From NCBI RefSeq assembly GCF_029222705.1, contig NZ_JARGZF010000001.1, forward strand, positions 1,236,437-1,300,436: DNA of 64,000 nucleotides. The letters run 5' to 3'. The translations under genes and the position numbers were made by a program. The notes under the pieces were generated by a model. The model saw only the letters and a list, made by a program, of their open reading frames with translations. It did not search any database and was not told the origin of the DNA. Shown piece after piece: positions 1 to 8,299 of the stretch. The first letter of the stretch is position 1. Every line of letters starts with the position of its first letter. This stretch comes from Knoellia sp. p5-6-4 (GTDB taxonomy: Bacteria; Actinomycetota; Actinomycetes; Actinomycetales; Dermatophilaceae).

Positions 1-337
1 CGTCGGCGGGGTACTCGAAGCGCGTGTCGTCCAGGCCCGCCTGCCACCCCCTGCCGTCCGCTGCCAGGTGCAGGGGGTGCAGGTCGACATGGCGGGCACC
101 GTGGGAGACCTCCACCCGCACCGGGAGCCAGTCGGTGGTGACCGCGTAGCCACACCCCCGGAGCGCCTCCAGAGCTGCCTCGACGCGTTGCGCCGGCACC
201 ATGACGTCGAGGTCGCGGTGCTCGCGGGTCTGCCGGCCGGCCAGTGCGTCGACGCCCCAGCCCCCGGACAGCCGCGCCGTGGCCCCGGCGGCGCCGAGAA
301 CCTCCAGGACCTCGTGGACGTCAGCCTCGGTCACCAT
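1..337 (-). CDS. Nucleotidyltransferase-like protein (partial, 3' end outside window)
   Basis: The first 112 codons are visible; the C-terminus lies beyond base 1. The N-terminal part has the pattern SGGWGVDAL followed by REHRDLDV, which resembles the nucleotidyltransferase core of aminoglycoside/lincosamide adenylyltransferases (a GGW..D...G segment and an acidic H-x-D-x-D metal site). Such proteins transfer AMP to small molecules, but the substrate cannot be read from this fragment and resistance should not be assumed. The ATG lies only 3 bases after the stop of the M20 peptidase and has a GGGAG ribosome site about 6 bases upstream, so it looks like the last visible gene of the operon that begins at 5819. 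Confidence 0.6.
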   Translation of the reverse strand, partial: MVTEADVHEVLEVLGAAGATARLSGGWGVDALAGRQTREHRDLDVMVPAQRVEAALEALRGCGYAVTTDWLPVRVEVSHGARHVDLHPLHLAADGRGWQAGLDDTRFEYPAD

Positions 338-340
338 GGC

Positions 341-1735
341 TCACTCCCGCTCCAGCAGCCCGCCGAGGTCGGCGAGGAACAGCGCCTGCGCGAGGGCGGT
401 GCGCCGCAGCTCGTCGGGGTGGACGCTCTCGTTGGGGCCGTGGATGTGGCAGCCCGGTTCCTCCACCCCGACCAGCAGGATCTCGGTGTCGGGCACCAGC
501 TCGGCGAGGGCCGTGGCCAGCGGGATGGACCCGCCCTGGCCCGTGGTCACCGTGTCGCGGCCGAACGCAGCCTTCATCGAGCGGGCCAGGGCGCGGTATG
601 CCGGTCCGTCGGTGCGGGCCTCGAACGGCTGGCCGAGCGAGACCGGGCGGACGTCGACGTGCGCCCCGAACGGCGTGTGCCGCACCAGGTGGTCCATGAG
701 GAGCTGTTGCGCGTGCGCCGCGTCGGTGCCCGGCGGCACCCGCAGGTTCACCACGGCCCGGGCCTCGCCCTGCACGGCGGCGGTCACCTGCGACACCGGC
801 GGGCAGTCGATGGCCAGCACCGTGGCGGCGGGCCGCGCCCACAGCAGGTCGGCAGCCGTGGCGTACTGACCGGTGAGGGGGTCGACCCCGTCGAGCAGTG
901 CGGCGTCGGCGCGCAGGCGCTCGGGGTCGAGGGGCGTCCCCTGCCACCTGCCGTCGTGGGCGAGGCCGTCGACCGTCGTCTCACCGGTCTCGTCGCGCAG
1001 GCTCGCGAGCGCCATGAGCAGCGCCTGGAGCGCGTCGGGCACGGCTCCCCCGTACATGCCCGAGTGGGCCGGCCTGGTCATGGTGCGCACCGTGACCAGG
1101 ACGCTGCCGGTGCCCCGCAGCGACGTGGTCACGGTGGGCACCCCGAGCTCGACGTTGCCGGTGTCGGCCAGCAGCAGGGCGTCGCACTGCACCAGCTCGG
1201 GGCGCTCGCGCGCCAGCGCCTCCATGCCACCGCTCGACTGCTCCTCCGAGCCCTCGCACAGCACGGCCGCCCCCACCGGCCACTCGCCGCAGACCGACGC
1301 CACCGCCCGCAGCGCGAGCAGGCTCGCGACGAGGTTGCCCTTGCAGTCGGCGGCTCCCCGGGCGTACCACCGCCCGTCGCGCTCGGTGAGCTCCCACGGC
1401 GGGGTGTGCCAGGCGGCCAGATCCCCCGCGGGCACGACGTCGTAGTGCGAGTACATCAGCACGGTGGGAGCACCCTCGGGACCCCGGCTGCGGGCCACCA
1501 CCGCTGTCGAGCCGTCCGGCGCGGGCCGCTGGTCGACCTCGTCGAACCCCTCCTCCACCAGCAGCGAGGCCACGAGGGCTGCCGCGTGGTGGCACTCGTC
1601 GGCGGGCTCGATGTCGGGGTTGGCGACCGAGCGGAACGCGACGAGGTCCTCGAGGTCGGCGCGCGCCCGCGGCATACCGTGGTCCACCGCGTGGGCGAGC
1701 CGCTCGCGCAGGTCGGTGGCCGGGTCATCCGTCAC
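341..1735 (-). CDS. M20 family metallopeptidase / dipeptidase
   Basis: A 464-residue protein, normal for M20 dipeptidases, which are cytosolic di-zinc enzymes hydrolysing small peptides or N-acyl amino acids. The ligand motifs appear in order: SHYDVVPAG (first His and Asp), ARGAADCKGN (bridging Asp), EGSEEQSSGG (catalytic Glu pair), LLADTGN (Asp) and a C-terminal CHIHGPNESVH (last His). Two details depart from the usual forms: DCKG instead of DDKG or DNKG, and HGPNE instead of HSPNE. The GTG start overlaps the stop of the preceding esterase gene by four bases (GTGA), which rules out longer in-frame readings back to 2209. Translational coupling places it in the ATP-grasp/esterase operon. The family call is firm; the substrate is unknown. 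Confidence 0.9.
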   Translation of the reverse strand: MTDDPATDLRERLAHAVDHGMPRARADLEDLVAFRSVANPDIEPADECHHAAALVASLLVEEGFDEVDQRPAPDGSTAVVARSRGPEGAPTVLMYSHYDVVPAGDLAAWHTPPWELTERDGRWYARGAADCKGNLVASLLALRAVASVCGEWPVGAAVLCEGSEEQSSGGMEALARERPELVQCDALLLADTGNVELGVPTVTTSLRGTGSVLVTVRTMTRPAHSGMYGGAVPDALQALLMALASLRDETGETTVDGLAHDGRWQGTPLDPERLRADAALLDGVDPLTGQYATAADLLWARPAATVLAIDCPPVSQVTAAVQGEARAVVNLRVPPGTDAAHAQQLLMDHLVRHTPFGAHVDVRPVSLGQPFEARTDGPAYRALARSMKAAFGRDTVTTGQGGSIPLATALAELVPDTEILLVGVEEPGCHIHGPNESVHPDELRRTALAQALFLADLGGLLERE

Positions 1736-2457
1736 GGCACCAGCTCGTGGAGGTAGACCGGCAGCATCTGCCACCAGGTGTGCCAGTCGTGCGGGTACTG
1801 CGGCCCCCAGTCGTCGACGCGGTTGGGCACCTGCTTGGAGCCGAGCACGTGCGCCACCGCCCACGACTCCCCGATGTCCTCCCACTCGCCGGTGCCGGTG
1901 GCGAGCACGATGAAGCGGCGCTGCAGCTCCTCGAGCAGAGGCCCCTCCAGACCGGGCAGGAAGTGCAGCGGTGAGGCGTAGTAGAGGTCCTCGGTGACGG
2001 GACCCCCGATGAGGGCGTCGAGCCGGTAGGTGCCGCTCATGCAGACGGCGGCGCCGAACAGGTGCGGGTAGCGGCAGATCATGGCGAGCGAGTTGAAGGC
2101 GCCGATGGAGGAGCCGGCCGCGACGATCGGGTGAGGGCCGCGGGCGTCGGCGTGGATCGCCGGCACCACCTCGTGGGCCACGGCGTCGTGGAACTGGTTG
2201 AACAGCCACATCCGGTGCTCGGGCGAGCCCTCCCGGTGGACCAGCGCCATGCCGGCGACGCTGTCACACGAGTAGACCTTCACGCGGCCGGCCTCGACCA
2301 GCGGCCACACGTGGGCGACCAGCTGGTTGCGCTCGACCTCCTCGGCGTCGCCCCCGGCGGTCGGGAACAGCAGCACCGGCACGCCGTAGTGGCCCCACCG
2401 CGTCAGGGTGATGTCGCGGTGCATGCGGTGCGAGTACCAGCGCTCGGTGACCTTCAC
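1732..2457 (-). CDS. Esterase-like alpha/beta hydrolase
   Basis: A 241-residue alpha/beta hydrolase of the putative esterase D / Fes-like group. A G-x-S-x-G type nucleophile elbow is visible as AGSSIGAFNS near residue 118, and a C-terminal His in PHDWHTW could complete the triad. There is no signal peptide or membrane segment, so it should be cytosolic. It follows the larger esterase gene (2485-3633) by 27 bases and overlaps the M20 gene by four. The two adjacent esterase-fold genes are not copies of each other: the second lacks the N-terminal beta domain. The substrate is unknown, though a carboxylic ester or thioester is likely from the family. Confidence 0.8.
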   Translation of the reverse strand: MKVTERWYSHRMHRDITLTRWGHYGVPVLLFPTAGGDAEEVERNQLVAHVWPLVEAGRVKVYSCDSVAGMALVHREGSPEHRMWLFNQFHDAVAHEVVPAIHADARGPHPIVAAGSSIGAFNSLAMICRYPHLFGAAVCMSGTYRLDALIGGPVTEDLYYASPLHFLPGLEGPLLEELQRRFIVLATGTGEWEDIGESWAVAHVLGSKQVPNRVDDWGPQYPHDWHTWWQMLPVYLHELVP

Positions 2458-2484
2458 GTGCGTTCCCTCCTGCAGGGGCCATGA

Positions 2485-3633
2485 CTACTCGTACACGTAC
2501 TTCTGCGGTCCTGGGAACACCCACGACAGGCCGTCCCGCAGCCGGTCTCGCCAGTTCTCCCAGTTGTGGCCGTCGCGGGCCTCGGCGTAGTTCACGGTGA
2601 CCCCCGCCGAGCGGAACACCGACACCATCGAGCGGTTCGGCGTGATGAGCGGCTCGTAGGTGCCGCAGCTCATGAACATCCGCTCCACGGGCCGGGTCGG
2701 GCGGGCCCGGTAGCGGTTGACGAACTTGACCACCGGGTCGAAGTAGGGGCCGCCGCCGTGCTCGAAGCCGATGTCGGTGAAGACGAGCGACGCCGACTGC
2801 AGCAGCAGGGAGCCGAACAGCCCCGGGTAGCGCACCGCCGTCGACAGCGACGCGATCCCGCCGAAGCTGCTGCCCATGAGGCACCGCCCCTCGGGGGCGT
2901 CGAGCAGCGGGAGCTGCTCGGTGAGCCGTGGCACGAGCTCACGGGCGATGAAGCGCGCGTGCGGCGCGTGGTTGGGGTACTCCTTGAGCCGGTCGCGCGG
3001 CGGCACGAACGCGACCACCATCGGCGCGATGTCGAGCCGGTGGATGAGGTTGTCGAGCACCGTCCTCATCGCCGCGAAGTCCAGGTAGTCGGTGCCGTCG
3101 TGCACCACCAGCAGCGGGTAGCGCATGGCCCGGTTGAACCGCGCCGGCAGGTAGAGGTGCACGGACTGGTCGCGGCGCAGCGCCTTGCTGCGCAACACCT
3201 CCTCGTGCAGGTCGCCCGGCCGGGCCTCGGGGTCGTGGTGCACCCACTCGGGCACCTCGTAGCCGACGGCGGCGCACACCGAGCTCGACCCCATGGGGCT
3301 GTGAGCCACCCGAGGGTTGAGCGGGTCGTTGAAGCGCTCGTGGTGCTCGCCGCGGCGGGTCTCGAGCTGGTACTCCACGCGCGACCCCTCCGGCAGCACC
3401 GTGCTGGCGGCCCACAGGTCGGTGCCCTCGAGCCGGCGCATCTCCAGGGGGTCCGGCAGCCCCACGACGCGGTGCCGCACGGAGACGCCGTCGACCTCGC
3501 CGCGGAAGAGGAACGTCGCCCGCTCCCCCTCGACGATGGGCGAGCCGTGCCGGCTGACGAAGCGGTCGACCGCCGCGCCGTCGACCGGCAGCCGCTCGCG
3601 CAGGCGGTTGATCGCCATCCGCCGCTCGCTCAC
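2485..3633 (-). CDS. Enterochelin-esterase-like (Fes family) hydrolase
   Basis: A 382-residue protein with a two-part layout. Residues about 1-125 form a beta-rich region like the N-terminal Ig/CBM48-type domain of Fes, and residues about 130-380 form an esterase domain. Visible elements are LLVVHDGTDYL (oxyanion strand), LMGSSFGGIAS (nucleophile Ser) and ARDGHNWENW (catalytic His). Fes relatives hydrolyse ester bonds in siderophores or peptides, but no siderophore genes are nearby. The GTG chosen overlaps the stop of the S51-like gene (GTGA); an internal ATG at 3618 is the alternative start. No signal peptide is seen. The family is clear and the substrate is unknown. Confidence 0.8.
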   Translation of the reverse strand: MSERRMAINRLRERLPVDGAAVDRFVSRHGSPIVEGERATFLFRGEVDGVSVRHRVVGLPDPLEMRRLEGTDLWAASTVLPEGSRVEYQLETRRGEHHERFNDPLNPRVAHSPMGSSSVCAAVGYEVPEWVHHDPEARPGDLHEEVLRSKALRRDQSVHLYLPARFNRAMRYPLLVVHDGTDYLDFAAMRTVLDNLIHRLDIAPMVVAFVPPRDRLKEYPNHAPHARFIARELVPRLTEQLPLLDAPEGRCLMGSSFGGIASLSTAVRYPGLFGSLLLQSASLVFTDIGFEHGGGPYFDPVVKFVNRYRARPTRPVERMFMSCGTYEPLITPNRSMVSVFRSAGVTVNYAEARDGHNWENWRDRLRDGLSWVFPGPQKYVYE

Positions 3634-4592
3634 GGCGCCAGCACCTCCTGCACCACACCGTCGGAGGTCAGCACCCGCACGCCGTGCGGGAGGGCGCCGT
3701 ATGCCGCGTGCCCGCCTTCCGCCCCCGGCCTCGGCCCACCGCCGTCGAAGACCACCGAGGTGCCGTCGTCGAGCAGCACCAGCCGGTGGTGCGGGAAGCG
3801 CCTGGCCAGCACCGCACAGCGGGAACGGTCGTCGAGCCGCAGGCGACGGCGGGCGTGCGGCAGCGCGATGACCGCGGGCACCCGTCCCAGGCCCCGGTCG
3901 TAGACCTCGGCCTCGTGGGAACCCTGCGGTGCGTGGTCGTGGAAGAGCACCACCTTGTCTGTGAGGGCCATCGCGCCGGCCGACCAGGCGATGACCGGCA
4001 GGTCCTCGCCGATCGGCAGGGCGAACAGCCGCAGCGCCCGCAGCAGGGTGCCGACGTGCCCGCCGGTGATCACCAGCGCGGCGCTGTCGGCGAGCATCCC
4101 GGCCAGCTCGCCCCGGTGCCAGGAGATGACCTCGCTCTCGGCGGCGGACGTCTGGGCATCGAGCTCCCGGTAGAGGTCCTTCAGCCGTGCCGAGTACCAC
4201 TCGTCGAGCCGGCGCACCGCCTCGACGGCGTCGGCGAGCGCCACCGCACCGGTGCCGTGCGCGGAGGTCCGGCGCTGCACGGCATACACGCCCTGCATCG
4301 CGATGTCGAGGCGCAGCCGGTAGAAGGACTGGAGCTCGTCGTGGCGGTCGCGGAACGCCAGCGCGGCCGCCGCGAACCCATCGTCCTTGTCGAGCACGTC
4401 GAACATGCGGTGGTAGAGGCGCAGGTTGCGGCCCCGGCCGTCGAGCACCTGGTTCAGCTCGTCGTCCTGGTCCTCGCGCTCCTCCCAGCCCGCCGTGATG
4501 GTGGCAACGGGGCCCTGCACCTCGAGTGCCCGCAGCGTCGAGCCCGCGGTCGTCATGAACCGCTGCGGGCCCAGCAGGACGGTGGTCGCCAC
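3630..4592 (-). CDS. Peptidase S51 / class I amidotransferase-like protein
   Basis: A 320-residue protein. Its centre carries VITGGHVGTLLRAL followed by VIAWSAGAMAL. This matches the GG-loop and nucleophilic-Ser elbow (x-SAGA) of S51 serine peptidases such as PepE and cyanophycinase, and of the related class I glutamine-amidotransferase fold. The first about 170 residues are helical, charged and not recognised, so it is longer than PepE. It starts with GTG three bases after the stop of the ATP-grasp gene, which implies tight coupling. A peptidase or amidase on a product of the neighbouring ligase is a reasonable inference, but no substrate can be named. Confidence is moderate for the fold and low for function. 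Confidence 0.65.
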   Translation of the reverse strand: MATTVLLGPQRFMTTAGSTLRALEVQGPVATITAGWEEREDQDDELNQVLDGRGRNLRLYHRMFDVLDKDDGFAAAALAFRDRHDELQSFYRLRLDIAMQGVYAVQRRTSAHGTGAVALADAVEAVRRLDEWYSARLKDLYRELDAQTSAAESEVISWHRGELAGMLADSAALVITGGHVGTLLRALRLFALPIGEDLPVIAWSAGAMALTDKVVLFHDHAPQGSHEAEVYDRGLGRVPAVIALPHARRRLRLDDRSRCAVLARRFPHHRLVLLDDGTSVVFDGGGPRPGAEGGHAAYGALPHGVRVLTSDGVVQEVLAP

Positions 4593-4595
4593 AGG

Positions 4596-5819
4596 TCAGC
4601 CGGCGTAGACGTGGATCGTCCGGCCGGCGTCGTCGAGCATGCCCCTCAGCGTGTCGTAGTCGGGGTGGCGCATCCGCACCCAGGCGTTGGCCATGTAGCC
4701 GGCCTCGACGGGCTGCGTCGGGTGCCCCTCGGGCGGGAAGTGCCCGTCGATGATCCAGTCGCGGTAGCGGGCCTGGATCTCCTCGATGCCGCTGTAGCCG
4801 CGGATCTGTCCGTCGGCGTCCGGTCGCAGCGCGACGATGCCGGCCGAGTAGGGGCGCCGCATGGGCTGGTCGGTGGTGCCGTGGGTGATGACGTGCGCCC
4901 ACTCGCGGTAGACGTCGACGTCGTTGCTCGCCGAGTACAGGTCCCAGCAGCCGACGCCGGGCGGGCGCGCGCCGATCTCGGAGAAGCGCAGCCCCTTGGG
5001 GCCGTGGAACCACTCCATGTGCGTGGCGGAGGTGCCGATGCCGAGCGCCTCGATGACGCGCTGGCCCAGGGCCCGCACCTCGGCGTAGAAGGGCGAGTCG
5101 TCGATGCGGTTGGTGGTGACGAACTGCGGCGAGATCCAGCGGTGGCGCATCGCCTCGAGGACGTTGGGGTAGTAGTGGGTGACCCAGTCGTGGGCGACGC
5201 GGCCGTCGATGGCAATGGTGTCGTAGAAGCCCTCGTGGCCCTCGACGAACTCCTCGATCGCGATGGAGGTGGCCCCCTCCCCGCCGAAGACGCCCAGGGC
5301 TTGGTCGAGCTCCTGCGGCGAGTCGACGCGGGTCGTGCCCTGGGCGCCGGCGCCGGCCCGGGGCTTGAGGATCAGCGGGTAGCCGACCCGCTCGGCGAAG
5401 TCGTGTGCCTGTGCGGCCGACTCGATGGCGGCCGACGCCGCGGTCGGCACGCCGGCCTGGCGCAGGGCATCCTTCATCGAGGGCTTGTCACGGCAGAGCC
5501 ACGTCGTGCGCACGCTGGTGCCGGGGATGCCCGTGGCCTCGCGCACCTGTGCGGCGGGCATCGTGTGCGCCTCGACGGTGGCCTCGAGCCGGTCGACCCA
5601 GAGACGGGACTGGATGAAGCGCACGGCCTCGGTCATCTCATCGACGTTGGTGACCGAGCCGACCTTGTAGTAGCCGCCCATCGCACCGCGCAGCTCGTCG
5701 CCGAGCGCTCCCTCGTCGGACTCGCCGACGCCGATGACGTTGGCTCCCACCGAGGCGAGCGCGTGCACGAAGCGTCGCTGGTTCGCCGGGAAGCCGGGCT
5801 CGACGAAGACGATGTTCAC
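4596..5819 (-). CDS. ATP-grasp carboxylate-amine ligase-like protein
   Basis: A 407-residue protein that begins with a small Rossmann-like domain (NIVFVEPGFP). Residues about 105-320 form an ATP-grasp module: CRDKPSMKDAL, GYPLILKPRAGAGAQGT (ATP-binding Lys and glycine loop), EEFVEGHEGF, and the metal-binding FSEIGARPPG. ATP-grasp enzymes of this type join a carboxylate to an amine through an acyl phosphate. The GTG start is supported by a TACAGT box exactly 7 bases upstream, a leaderless arrangement, and translation begins with the expected first beta strand; a longer in-frame reading to 5915 adds only low-complexity sequence. It is the first gene of a six-gene coupled operon with hydrolases and a peptidase. 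Substrates are unknown. Confidence 0.85.
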   Translation of the reverse strand: MNIVFVEPGFPANQRRFVHALASVGANVIGVGESDEGALGDELRGAMGGYYKVGSVTNVDEMTEAVRFIQSRLWVDRLEATVEAHTMPAAQVREATGIPGTSVRTTWLCRDKPSMKDALRQAGVPTAASAAIESAAQAHDFAERVGYPLILKPRAGAGAQGTTRVDSPQELDQALGVFGGEGATSIAIEEFVEGHEGFYDTIAIDGRVAHDWVTHYYPNVLEAMRHRWISPQFVTTNRIDDSPFYAEVRALGQRVIEALGIGTSATHMEWFHGPKGLRFSEIGARPPGVGCWDLYSASNDVDVYREWAHVITHGTTDQPMRRPYSAGIVALRPDADGQIRGYSGIEEIQARYRDWIIDGHFPPEGHPTQPVEAGYMANAWVRMRHPDYDTLRGMLDDAGRTIHVYAG

Positions 5820-5826
5820 GACCCCG

Positions 5827-5832
5827 ACTGTA
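5827..5832 (-). promoter_or_regulatory. Putative -10 box of the ATP-grasp operon
   Basis: On the minus strand TACAGT is followed by 7 bases and then the GTG of the ATP-grasp gene. This fits the TANNNT box of actinobacterial housekeeping promoters producing a leaderless mRNA. It suggests the 5819-to-1 operon has its own promoter although menC ends only 40 bases upstream. Confidence 0.5.
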
Positions 5833-5859
5833 TTGCCGGGAGGCGGACCCGTCCTGTCG

Positions 5860-6888
5860 TCACGCGCTTCCGCGGGAGCGCTGCAGCTCGGCCCAGCAGG
5901 CGCGCACCCGTTCACGCCACCAGGCCTGCCGGTCCTCCGGGACGGCCCAGCGCTCCAGCAGGTCGCGGTCGGCGTCGACGCGCCGCACCGCCAGCTCCCC
6001 GTTGCGCGGTGTCAGCGGGTCGGCGGTGACGTCGCCCTCGAGGAGCGCGACGGTGCCGAGCCCACAGGCGAACGGCAGCTCGGGAAGCGCGGCGGCGAGG
6101 GCGAGACCTGCTGCCATGCCGACCGAGGTGTCCAGCGCGGACGACACCACGGCGGGCAGGCCGCACTCCTGCACGACCTCTAGCGCCCGCCGCACGCCGC
6201 CGAGCGGCGCCACCTTCACCACGACGAGGTCGGCGGCCTCCTCGCGGGCCACCAGCAGCGGGTCCTCGGCCTTGCGGATCGACTCGTCCGCGGCGACGGG
6301 TACGTCGATCCCGCCCCGGGCCAGGGCGACCCGCAGGCGTTTGAGCTCGGGCACGGTGGCACAGGGCTGCTCTGCGTACTCGATGCCGTATGCCGCGAGC
6401 GCACCGAGCGCGTCGAGGGCCTGCTCGACGTCCCAGGCGCCGTTGGCGTCCACCCGGATGCGCGCCTCTGGCCCCATCGTGTCGCGCACGGCGGCCACGC
6501 GGCGCACGTCGTCGGCCAGGACCTGGCCGCGCTCTGCGACCTTGACCTTGGCGGTGCGGCATCCGTCGAAGCGGGCCAGCACCGTCGGCACCTGCTCGGC
6601 CGGCACCGCGGGCACCGTCGCGTTGACCGGGACGGTGTCGCGCCGCGGCGCGGGCCAGCCGTGCCAGGCGGACTCGACCGCGGAGGCGAGCCAGCGCGAG
6701 GCCTCCGGCGGCTCGTACTCGAGGAAGGGCGAGAACTCGCCCCAACCGGCCGGGCCCCGGACCAGCGCGGCCTCGCGGACCGTGACGCCGCGGAAGTGCA
6801 CCCGCATCGGGATGGCGACAGCCCGCAGCCCGGCCAGGACGGCGTCGAGGTCGACGGTGTCCGGGCCGGGCTGCGGGTCAGTGCTCAT
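5860..6888 (-). CDS. menC: o-Succinylbenzoate synthase
   Basis: MenC dehydrates SHCHC to o-succinylbenzoate in menaquinone synthesis. This 342-residue enolase-superfamily protein shows the expected active-site series: TAKVKV (catalytic Lys of KxK), RVDANGAW (metal Asp), IEYAEQP (metal Glu), PVAADES (metal Asp) and LVVVKVAPLGG (second catalytic Lys). Its length is typical of actinobacterial MenC. Other menaquinone genes (menB, menE, menA) follow within 9 kb, although oriented the other way. Start: the ATG gives a plausible N-terminus, but I see no clear ribosome site. Confidence 0.93.
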   Translation of the reverse strand: MSTDPQPGPDTVDLDAVLAGLRAVAIPMRVHFRGVTVREAALVRGPAGWGEFSPFLEYEPPEASRWLASAVESAWHGWPAPRRDTVPVNATVPAVPAEQVPTVLARFDGCRTAKVKVAERGQVLADDVRRVAAVRDTMGPEARIRVDANGAWDVEQALDALGALAAYGIEYAEQPCATVPELKRLRVALARGGIDVPVAADESIRKAEDPLLVAREEAADLVVVKVAPLGGVRRALEVVQECGLPAVVSSALDTSVGMAAGLALAAALPELPFACGLGTVALLEGDVTADPLTPRNGELAVRRVDADRDLLERWAVPEDRQAWWRERVRACWAELQRSRGSA

Positions 6889-6906
6889 GGCCGCCAGCCA
6901 ACCACG

Positions 6907-8172
6907 TCAGGCGCCGCGCACGGCCTTCTGCAGCTCGTTGACGGCGAGGGCGATGAAGGCTGCGGCGATGACCACCATGACGGCGTTCGACGCGACCTTG
7001 TTGCGCCACTGCGCCGGCACGTGCTTCTTGTTGAGCAGCCACAGCAGCGTGATGGACAGGAACGGCATGAAGAAGGCGCCGAGCACGCCGTAGGCCAGGA
7101 TCAGGTAGACCGGCTTGCCGAGGAACATCATGACCATCGGCGGGAAGGTCAGCCACAGGATGTAGGCCTTGTAGTACTTGCCGCCGAGCCGGCTGTCCGG
7201 GTGGTCGGCGCCGTGGCCGCGGATGTGGCCGACGAAGTCGGCGAACATCATCGAGACGCCGTTCCAGACGCCGACGAGCGAGGACATCGCCGCGGCCCAG
7301 AAGCCGACGAGGAAGACCTTGCCGGCCCAGACCCCATAGCGGTCGCCGAGCACGTTGCCGAGGTCGAGCAGGCCCTTGTCGCCGGTCGCGACGGCGATCT
7401 TGGCGGAGTAGAGCAGCTCGGCACCGACGATCAGGGTGGCGAGCACGAAGATGCCGGTGACGACGTAGGCGACGGTGTTGTCGATGCGCATCACCCGCAT
7501 GTGGCCGGGGGTGGTCCAGCCCTTCTCACGGATCCAGTAGCCGTAGGCCGCCAGCGTGATGGTGCCGCCGACGCCGCCGGCGAGCGACAGCACGTTGACC
7601 AGACCGCCGTCCGGGATGATGGGCACCAGCCCCTTGAGGAGCTCGGGGATGTTGGGCAGCGTCAGCAGGGCGGCGCCCACCATGGTCACGAACATGACGC
7701 CCACGAGGGCGGCACAGACCTTCTCGAAGAGCGAGTAGCGACCCCACCACACCAGCGCCAGGCCGACGAGGCCGGACAGGATGCCCCAGGCCTCGACCGG
7801 GAGGAAGGGCAGCAGGGCGTGCAGCGGCAGGCCGGTGCCCGCCATCGCTGCGGCGCCGTAGACGAAGCCCCAGATGACGATGTAGGGCCCGAAGTACCAG
7901 TGGGTCCACTTCCCGAGCCGGGTCCAGCCCTCGTAGATGGTGTCGCCCGTGGCGAGCGAGTACCGCCCGGCGCCCTCGACCAGCACGATCTTCATGACGA
8001 CGCCGACGACGACCGTCCAGAGCAGCGCGTAGCCGAACTTGCTGCCGGCGATGAGGGTGGCCACGAGGTCGGCCGCGCCGACACCGGTGGCCGCGACCAC
8101 CAGACCGGGGCCGACGAGCTTCCAGGTGGGTCTGGTCGCCTCGTCCTGAGGCGTCGAGGTCTGCGTGGCCAT
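6907..8172 (-). CDS. Nramp-family-like metal ion transporter lacking the canonical metal site
   Basis: A 421-residue integral membrane protein with about 11 hydrophobic segments and Nramp-like overall sequence (GPGLVVAATG at TM1, FVYGAAAMAG, a C-terminal LLNKKHVPAQWRN). In canonical Nramp the Mn/Fe site is DPGN in TM1 and MPH in TM6. Here the corresponding stretches read GVGAAD and TLAAYGYW, so the key Asp-Asn and Met ligands are missing. It may belong to a divergent Nramp-related group with another substrate. The ATG was chosen because GGAGGAG (8178-8184) sits 5 bases upstream; a longer in-frame start at 8199 would put this site inside the gene. Confidence 0.75.
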   Translation of the reverse strand: MATQTSTPQDEATRPTWKLVGPGLVVAATGVGAADLVATLIAGSKFGYALLWTVVVGVVMKIVLVEGAGRYSLATGDTIYEGWTRLGKWTHWYFGPYIVIWGFVYGAAAMAGTGLPLHALLPFLPVEAWGILSGLVGLALVWWGRYSLFEKVCAALVGVMFVTMVGAALLTLPNIPELLKGLVPIIPDGGLVNVLSLAGGVGGTITLAAYGYWIREKGWTTPGHMRVMRIDNTVAYVVTGIFVLATLIVGAELLYSAKIAVATGDKGLLDLGNVLGDRYGVWAGKVFLVGFWAAAMSSLVGVWNGVSMMFADFVGHIRGHGADHPDSRLGGKYYKAYILWLTFPPMVMMFLGKPVYLILAYGVLGAFFMPFLSITLLWLLNKKHVPAQWRNKVASNAVMVVIAAAFIALAVNELQKAVRGA

Positions 8173-8299
8173 TGGGTCTCCTCCAGTCGGCGCTGACATT
8201 CCGGGTCACGCTACCGACTCGGGGCATACCCCTCCATCTCGGGCACAACCACAGAGACGGCTGTGGCCGGGTGTGGCGACTGTGTCGGGCGCGGCCGGG

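Noticed and set aside
341-2209. A 622-codon minus-strand reading fused to the M20 peptidase
   Set aside because: The extra N-terminal part is a shadow of the upstream esterase gene in another frame. The GTGA overlap at 1732-1735 marks the true start.
3684-6029. A long plus-strand open frame of 781 codons opposite the esterase/ATP-grasp genes
   Set aside because: High GC leaves long antisense frames open. The minus strand carries recognisable ATP-grasp, S51-like and esterase motifs, and the plus frame has Val/Gly/Arg-rich low-quality sequence with no motif.
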